From positions 1 to 5,002 of the forward strand of contig DMDP01000175.1 in the NCBI GenBank assembly GCA_003445475.1: a stretch of 5,002 bases of DNA, in the 5' to 3' direction. This document shows positions 1 through 5,002 of this stretch, piece after piece (position 1 is the stretch's first letter; every line of letters starts with the position of its first letter). The notes below the pieces were generated by a model. That model had not been told where the DNA came from. It saw only the letters and a program-made list of their open reading frames with translations, and did no database searches. The translations under genes and the position numbers were made by a program. The DNA is from Peptococcaceae bacterium (lineage in GTDB: Bacteria > Bacillota > Desulfotomaculia > Desulfotomaculales > UBA12532).

Positions 1-39
1 GGGATCGGCGAGAGTATCCGCGCGAGCAAAGTAGGATAG
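1..39 (+). CDS. 3' end of the gene upstream of atpA, probably atpH (ATP synthase delta subunit), partial
   Basis: In most bacterial atp operons the gene directly before atpA is atpH, so the first bases should be its last codons. Two frames close just before atpA: frame 1 ends with a TAG at 37-39 (tail GIGESIRASKVG) and frame 2 ends with a TAG at 32-34 (tail GSARVSARAK). Delta subunits commonly end in a short stretch resembling DGSVR followed by a basic helix, and both tails resemble it loosely. I cannot choose between them from so few residues. The identity rests on operon position, not on sequence. The interval given is for frame 1. Confidence 0.3.
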   Translation, partial: GIGESIRASKVG

Positions 40-54
40 GGGTGAAAAAGGGAG

Positions 55-1581
55 ATGAACCTGCGACCGGAAGAAATCAGCTCGATCATCCGGCAGCAAA
101 TAGAGCAATACGAAGTCCAGGTCGAAGTAACGGAAGTAGGCACCGTCATCTACATCGGTGACGGCGTGGCCCGGGTATACGGGCTGGAAGACTGCATGTA
201 CTCCGAGTTGCTGGAATTTCCGGGCGGTATCTTCGGGATGGCGCTGAACCTGGAAGAGGACAACATCGGCTGCGTGTTGCTCGGTCCCTACACGCACATC
301 AAGGAAGGCGACGTTGTCAAGCGCACCGGCCGTATCGCGTCCGTCCCCGTCGGCGACGCGCTGCTGGGCCGCGTGGTCAACCCGGTCGGCCAGCCGCTTG
401 ACGGCAAGGGGCCGATCAAGAGCGACAAATTCCGCCCGATTGAGCGTATTGCTCCCGGCGTCATCTACCGCGAGCCGGTGAACAGGCCCGTCCAGACCGG
501 CATCAAGGCCATCGACGCCATGATTCCGATCGGCCGCGGGCAGCGCGAGTTAATCCTCGGCGACCGCCAGACCGGCAAGACGGCCATCGCGGTGGACGCG
601 ATCATCAACCAGAAGGGCGAGGACATGATCTGCATCTACGTCGCCATCGGGCAGAAAGCTTCCACGGTGGCGAACGTGGTTCAAAAACTGACTGATTACG
701 GTGCCATGGAATACACCATCGTGGTCTCCGCCACGGCGTCCGACCCGTCGCCGCTTCTGTACATCGCACCCTTCGCCGGCTGCGCCATGGGCGAGGAGTT
801 CATGGAGCAGGGCAAGGACGTGCTGATCATCTACGACGACCTGTCCAAGCAGGCGGCCGCCTACCGCGAGCTGTCGCTGTTGCTGCGGCGCCCGCCCGGC
901 CGCGAGGCGTACCCGGGCGACATCTTCAACCTGCACTCGCGGTTGCTCGAGCGCGCCTGCAAGATGCACAAGGACTACGGCGGCGGCTCGCTGACGGCCC
1001 TGCCGATCATCGAGACCCAGCAGGGTGACGTTTCGGCCTACATCCCGACCAACGTCATCTCGATTACCGACGGTCAGATCTACCTCGAGCCGGACCTCTT
1101 CTACGCGGGCATCCGGCCGGCCATTAACGTCGGTCTCTCGGTGTCGCGCGTCGGCGGCAAGGCGCAGGTCAAGGGCATGCGGCAGGTCGCGGGCCGGCTG
1201 CGTCTCGACATGGCACAGTACCGCGAGCTGGCAGCTTTCGCCCAGTTCGGCACCGACCTGGACAAGGCCACCCTGGCCAGGCTCACCCGCGGCGAACGCC
1301 TGCAGGAGATCCTCAAGCAGGATCAATACCAGCCGATGCCGGTCGAGGAGCAGATCATGATTATCTACGCCGGCGTTAACGGCTACCTGGACAGCCTGCC
1401 GAAGGACCAGGTGCGCGACTTCGAAGTGCAGTTCCTGGAATACATGCGGCGCGAAAAGCCGGAAATCGGCGCGGCGATTCGCGAGGCGAAAGAGATTACC
1501 GCCGAAACGGAAGAAAAACTCAAGGCGGCTGTGGCCGAGTTCAAAGAGAGCTTCGTCGCACAGTACGGCCTGAAGCAGTAG
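55..1581 (+). CDS. atpA: F1F0 ATP synthase subunit alpha
   Basis: This is the 508-residue alpha subunit, the usual bacterial length. Three copies alternate with beta in the F1 head, carry non-catalytic nucleotide sites and lend an arginine to the beta active sites. Visible in order: an N-terminal helix that contacts delta (1-20), a beta-barrel (about 25-95), the nucleotide-binding domain with Walker A GDRQTGKT (169-176) and Walker B DVLIIYDD (255-262), the alpha/beta signature [10 protein letters not shown] (355-364) with the arginine finger R365 in SRVGG, and a helical C-terminal domain. The ATG at 55 matches the family start ([20 protein letters not shown]), and the frame is closed by a TGA at 43-45. 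The best ribosome site is AGGGGTG (38-44), 10 bases upstream; a second purine run, AGGGAG, touches the ATG and is too close to serve. All key residues are intact and no frameshift is seen. Confidence 0.98.
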   Translation: MNLRPEEISSIIRQQIEQYEVQVEVTEVGTVIYIGDGVARVYGLEDCMYSELLEFPGGIFGMALNLEEDNIGCVLLGPYTHIKEGDVVKRTGRIASVPVGDALLGRVVNPVGQPLDGKGPIKSDKFRPIERIAPGVIYREPVNRPVQTGIKAIDAMIPIGRGQRELILGDRQTGKTAIAVDAIINQKGEDMICIYVAIGQKASTVANVVQKLTDYGAMEYTIVVSATASDPSPLLYIAPFAGCAMGEEFMEQGKDVLIIYDDLSKQAAAYRELSLLLRRPPGREAYPGDIFNLHSRLLERACKMHKDYGGGSLTALPIIETQQGDVSAYIPTNVISITDGQIYLEPDLFYAGIRPAINVGLSVSRVGGKAQVKGMRQVAGRLRLDMAQYRELAAFAQFGTDLDKATLARLTRGERLQEILKQDQYQPMPVEEQIMIIYAGVNGYLDSLPKDQVRDFEVQFLEYMRREKPEIGAAIREAKEITAETEEKLKAAVAEFKESFVAQYGLKQ

Positions 1582-1599
1582 CTGTCGGGGGGTGAAGAA

Positions 1600-2463
1600 G
1601 TGTCGCGTGGGCTTTTGCGGCAGCTGCGTCGCCGCATCAGAGCCGTAAAGAGCACCCAGCAAATCTGCCGGGCCATGAAAGCCGTGGCCACGGCGAAGAT
1701 GGCCAAGGCCCAGGAGCGGGTGGTCGCCGCCCGGCCGTATTCGCAGTATATCAGGGAAGTGCTCGGGCGTCTCGCGGCTGCGGCGGGCGACGCCAGGCAC
1801 CCTCTCCTGGACGTGCGTGAACCGCAGAAGGTATGCTATGTCGTGATCACGGCCGACCGGGGCCTCTGCGGCGCGTTTAACGCCAACATCCTGCGGCGGT
1901 CGCTCGCGGAGGTGCAGAAGTGGCCCGATGTCAGCATCGTGGCCGTCGGACGGAAAGGGCGGGACTTCTTCCGTTTCCGCGGCTGGAGGATCGCCCAGCA
2001 GTACGTCCGCCTGGGTGAAGATATTCATATCGGCCACAGCCGGGATATCGCCCGCTACCTCATAGACCAGTACACCGCGGGCGAGTTCGACCGCGTCTAC
2101 CTGGTCTACAGCCAGTTCATCAACGTGCTCGTGCAGAAACCGAGCGTGATACAACTCCTGCCGGTGGAGCCCCCCGCCGAGGGCGAGGGGAAAGAGAAGT
2201 TCAGGACGCAGTACATTTTCGAGCCCTCGCCGGAGGCGGTGCTGGCGGATCTCTTGCCGCGTTACGTGGAGAGCCTCGTCTACCACTGCCTCATCGAGTC
2301 CAAGGCCAGCGAGCACAGCGCGCGCATGACGGCCATGGACGCGGCGACCAAGAACGCGGGCGAGATGATGGATCGGCTCACGCTCAAGATGAACCGCATC
2401 CGCCAGGAGTCCATTACCAGCGAATTGCTGGACATCGTGGGCGGTGCGGCAGCGCTTGAATAA
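1600..2463 (+). CDS. atpG: F1F0 ATP synthase subunit gamma
   Basis: This is the central rotor shaft: 287 residues, the usual bacterial length. The N-terminal helix contains STQQICRAMKAVATAKM (18-34), which forms the coiled coil inside the alpha/beta ring. The conserved ADRGLCGAFN lies at 85-94 in the Rossmann-like middle domain. The C-terminal helix ends with the gamma signature ITSELLDIVGGAAA (272-285), giving the usual two-ended coiled coil. The start is GTG at 1600, preceded by GGGGGGTG (1587-1594) at 5 bases; it places the first basic helix as in other gamma subunits, and no better start is present. The gene begins 18 bases after the atpA stop and in the same frame, with only that TAG between them. 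The redox-regulatory cysteine insert of plant chloroplast gamma is absent. Confidence 0.97.
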   Translation: MSRGLLRQLRRRIRAVKSTQQICRAMKAVATAKMAKAQERVVAARPYSQYIREVLGRLAAAAGDARHPLLDVREPQKVCYVVITADRGLCGAFNANILRRSLAEVQKWPDVSIVAVGRKGRDFFRFRGWRIAQQYVRLGEDIHIGHSRDIARYLIDQYTAGEFDRVYLVYSQFINVLVQKPSVIQLLPVEPPAEGEGKEKFRTQYIFEPSPEAVLADLLPRYVESLVYHCLIESKASEHSARMTAMDAATKNAGEMMDRLTLKMNRIRQESITSELLDIVGGAAALE

Positions 2464-2470
2464 ACGGAGT

Positions 2471-3912
<1,442 letters not shown>

Positions 3913-3914
3913 GC

Positions 3915-4325
3915 ATGGCCGAAGAAAAGCTGCAGAAACTGGCAATTGTAACCCCGGAGCGGCTCGTCTACACCGACGAGGTGCGCTACGTGCAGGCCCG
4001 CGGCGCGGAGGGCGAACTCGGCGTCCTGCCGGATCACGCGCCGCTGATCACCAGCCTCAAGACCGGCGTCGTCCGCATCAAGAAGGACGGCAAGTGGCGG
4101 AAGGCGGCGGTGTCCGGCGGCTTCCTCGAAGTGAAGAACAACCGCGTCGTCATCCTGGCCAACACGGCGGAGATGGCCGAGGAGATCGACGTCGAGCGGG
4201 CGAAGCGGGCGAAGGAGCGCGCCGAAGAGCGGCTCCGGGCCCGGACGCCCGACATCGACATCCGCCGCGCCGAAGCCGCCCTGGCCCGGGCCCTCGCCCG
4301 GCTGCAGGCGGCGGCACCGGACTAA
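3915..4325 (+). CDS. atpC: F1F0 ATP synthase subunit epsilon
   Basis: This 136-residue protein sits at the foot of gamma and can block ATP hydrolysis by extending its C-terminal helices. The N-terminal beta-sandwich (about 5-87) includes the typical GELGVLPDHAPLIT (33-46). The helical hairpin (about 90-133) contains IDVERA (91-96), the I(L)DxxRA ATP-binding motif known from Bacillus PS3 epsilon. Aligned by eye with PS3, the other ATP contacts are also kept: E86, D92, R95, R118, R125 and R129. The start lies 2 bases after the atpD stop, so translation is probably coupled. A purine-rich AGAAGGGG (3897-3904) inside the atpD end lies 10 bases upstream. This is the last gene of the operon, followed by a terminator. 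Confidence 0.96.
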   Translation: MAEEKLQKLAIVTPERLVYTDEVRYVQARGAEGELGVLPDHAPLITSLKTGVVRIKKDGKWRKAAVSGGFLEVKNNRVVILANTAEMAEEIDVERAKRAKERAEERLRARTPDIDIRRAEAALARALARLQAAAPD

Positions 4326-4354
4326 GCCTGACCTACCCGTATCCCTGAACCGAC

Positions 4355-4386
4355 AAGCCAAGGGACAACCTTGGCTTAATTTTTTT
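4355..4386 (+). terminator. Intrinsic (Rho-independent) terminator of the atp operon
   Basis: A perfect 9-bp inverted repeat, AAGCCAAGG (4355-4363) and CCTTGGCTT (4369-4377), encloses a 5-base loop (GACAA). It is followed by AA and seven Ts (4380-4386), the classic intrinsic terminator form on the + strand, 29 bases after the atpC stop. On the minus strand no T run follows the stem, so it should work poorly for transcripts arriving from the converging toxin gene. The rest of 4326-4391 shows nothing else I can support. Confidence 0.92.
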
Positions 4387-4391
4387 GTGCG

Positions 4392-4649
4392 CTAATACCT
4401 CTTCGGAATGTCGTGGCGCCCACAGGCCAACAGGCTAAGGGTATCGCCTTCCCGCTGAAAAATAACACGGATACTCTTGCTGGCGTACGCCTCCCAGACA
4501 GGAGTCCCCTTTATTCTGTGTACCCGGAGGGAGGGATGTTTGGGGTTGTCCTCCAACAGGCGCAACGTCTTAACGACCCGTTTCTGGGCTTGGCTACCCA
4601 GTTCGCAGAACTGCTCCAGAAAGCTATCGGTTCTTACGATCCGCGGCAT
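4392..4649 (-). CDS. Putative type II toxin, RelE/ParE superfamily (likely mRNA interferase)
   Basis: This 85-residue basic protein has the usual length of RelE/ParE-fold toxins. The layout fits the fold: two N-terminal helices (about 8-34, with the typical SQAQKRVVKTLRLLEDNP), then LRVHRIKGTPVWEAY (41-55), then the strand SIRVIFQREGDTLSLLACG (59-77), ending in RHDIPKRY. Candidate catalytic positions by analogy with RelE and YoeB are E53, R61, H79 and the final Y85; this is inference. An mRNA-cleaving, ribosome-associated role fits better than the gyrase poisoning of ParE because of the H...Y ending, but this is not decisive. The ATG at 4649 lies inside the antitoxin gene; AGAGG (4663-4659 on the minus strand) sits 9 bases upstream, and the 26-base overlap implies coupled translation. 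By hand count 144 of 260 bases in 4391-4650 are G or C (55%), lower than in the atp genes, which is weak evidence of separate origin. Confidence 0.8.
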   Translation of the reverse strand: MPRIVRTDSFLEQFCELGSQAQKRVVKTLRLLEDNPKHPSLRVHRIKGTPVWEAYASKSIRVIFQREGDTLSLLACGRHDIPKRY

Positions 4650-4938
4650 TTTCCAGTTCCTCTATCAAGCCCTCTACCGTTTCGTGCGCACCAACCCGCC
4701 CTTTCTCTAGGTCTTTCAGGCTCTTGCGAACCTTGCCCTGCCATTCCTCGCTCCAGAAATACTCCTGCTCTTTCAGGTGCCACGCGATGGGGACAATGCG
4801 GAGGCTGGCTCCGTTCTCCCCGCTTTCCACGCGCACGTAGTCGCCCTCCTTGATGCCGAGCTTCCTGGCCACCTGGCCAATGCTCACAAGCATCCGCTTC
4901 TGGACCTGCTGAATGACTCCCTGCTGCTCCACCGCCAT
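4624..4938 (-). CDS. Putative antitoxin with AbrB/MazE/SpoVT-type DNA-binding domain
   Basis: This 104-residue protein is the first gene of the two-gene minus-strand unit. Residues 8-50 resemble the AbrB swapped-hairpin domain, best seen in LVSIGQVARKLGIKEGDYVRVE (read as LVSIGQVARK then LGIKEGDYVRVE, 17-38). Residues 51-104 form an acidic, helical tail (for example EYFWSEEWQGKV, then DLEKGRVGAHETVEGLIEEL, 76-95) of the type that wraps a toxin partner. The usual role is to neutralise the toxin and, with it, repress its own promoter. The ATG at 4938 is the only start after an in-frame stop further upstream; a GGGG run about 8 bases before it gives a weak ribosome site. Oddity: the normally conserved proline of the IP...LGI motif is absent (I20 is followed by G21). 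A stand-alone regulator is the alternative, but the overlap with the toxin gene argues against it. Confidence 0.75.
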   Translation of the reverse strand: MAVEQQGVIQQVQKRMLVSIGQVARKLGIKEGDYVRVESGENGASLRIVPIAWHLKEQEYFWSEEWQGKVRKSLKDLEKGRVGAHETVEGLIEELENAADRKNR

Positions 4939-5002
4939 AGTTAAAACCCCGCGCGAAGTATTCCACCCGGCGGGCGAACCCGGTTAGCAACGGCCTGTGG
5001 CG
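4939..5002 (-). promoter_or_regulatory. Candidate promoter/operator region of the toxin-antitoxin unit
   Basis: These 64 bases lie upstream of the antitoxin. On the minus strand, TGGAATACT (4965-4957) could be an extended -10 element (TGn plus AATACT, 4 of 6 matches to TATAAT). No convincing -35 is present; TTGCTA is visible but 22 bases away. Just upstream lie short half-sites: CCCG (4966-4969), CGGG (4971-4974) and CCCG (4979-4982), with ACCCGG repeated directly at 4965-4970 and 4978-4983. Such sites beside a promoter would suit autorepression by the toxin-antitoxin complex. The elements are short and GC-rich, so chance is a real possibility. Confidence 0.3.

Noticed and set aside
42..60. 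GTG at 42 as an alternative start for atpA
   Set aside because: It is not in the atpA frame; the in-frame TGA at 43-45 closes the frame upstream of the ATG at 55, and that ATG matches the family's usual N-terminus.
2150..2230. Possible chloroplast-type redox regulatory insert in gamma
   Set aside because: The segment (VEPPAEGEGKEKF region) contains no cysteine pair and the protein has normal bacterial length, so there is no such insert.
4413..4853. A 146-codon + strand open frame opposite the toxin and antitoxin genes
   Set aside because: It overlaps both minus-strand genes, which have recognisable families, ribosome sites and coupled starts. Its own sequence matches nothing I know and has no sensible start site.
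4634..4990. A 118-codon minus-strand open frame that starts upstream of the antitoxin in another frame
   Set aside because: It shares DNA with the antitoxin in a shifted frame and is rich in Gly and Arg without a domain. The antitoxin frame carries the AbrB-like motif.
4326..5002. Insertion sequence or attachment-site boundaries around the toxin-antitoxin unit
   Set aside because: I found no transposase fragment, terminal inverted repeat, tRNA or flanking direct repeat. Horizontal acquisition stays an inference from module type and base composition only.

Overview
The window carries the 3' half of an F-type ATP synthase operon on the + strand, followed, in the opposite orientation, by a compact two-gene unit that reads as a type II toxin-antitoxin module. 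Organism (inference): the genes are GC-rich (62 of 100 bases in a hand count at 3001-3100), with purine-rich Shine-Dalgarno sites including a full AAGGAGG, an intrinsic terminator with a clean T run, and AtpA/AtpD/AtpC sequences that look Gram-positive. This suggests a GC-rich Firmicute of the clostridial type, perhaps near the Desulfotomaculum/Pelotomaculum/Desulforudis/Ammonifex group. That placement is from memory of family sequences, not from a search.

Layout: bases 1-39 probably hold the last codons of the gene before atpA, expected to be atpH (delta subunit). Then come atpA (alpha, 55-1581), atpG (gamma, 1600-2463), atpD (beta, 2491-3912) and atpC (epsilon, 3915-4325), with gaps of 18, 27 and 2 bases, so they are almost certainly one transcript. 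A 9-bp GC-containing stem with a seven-T tail (4355-4386) ends the operon. On the minus strand, an AbrB/MazE-fold antitoxin (4938-4624) overlaps by 26 bases a RelE/ParE-fold toxin (4649-4392). The toxin gene runs toward the atp terminator, so the two units converge.

How the genes work together: alpha and beta form the hexameric catalytic head of F1, gamma is the rotating shaft, and epsilon is the regulatory brake. Epsilon keeps the residues known to bind ATP in the Bacillus PS3 protein, so ATP-sensing regulation is plausible. The toxin-antitoxin pair has no evident functional link to the synthase. It sits just beyond the terminator, where insertion would do no damage.

Nothing here is clearly a new system. 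The points most worth a second look are the pairing of an AbrB-fold antitoxin with a RelE-fold toxin, the apparent loss of a conserved proline codon in the antitoxin's DNA-binding motif, the short repeated CCCG/CGGG half-sites before the antitoxin, unusual cysteines around the beta active site, and the absence of a visible terminator for the toxin-antitoxin transcript.
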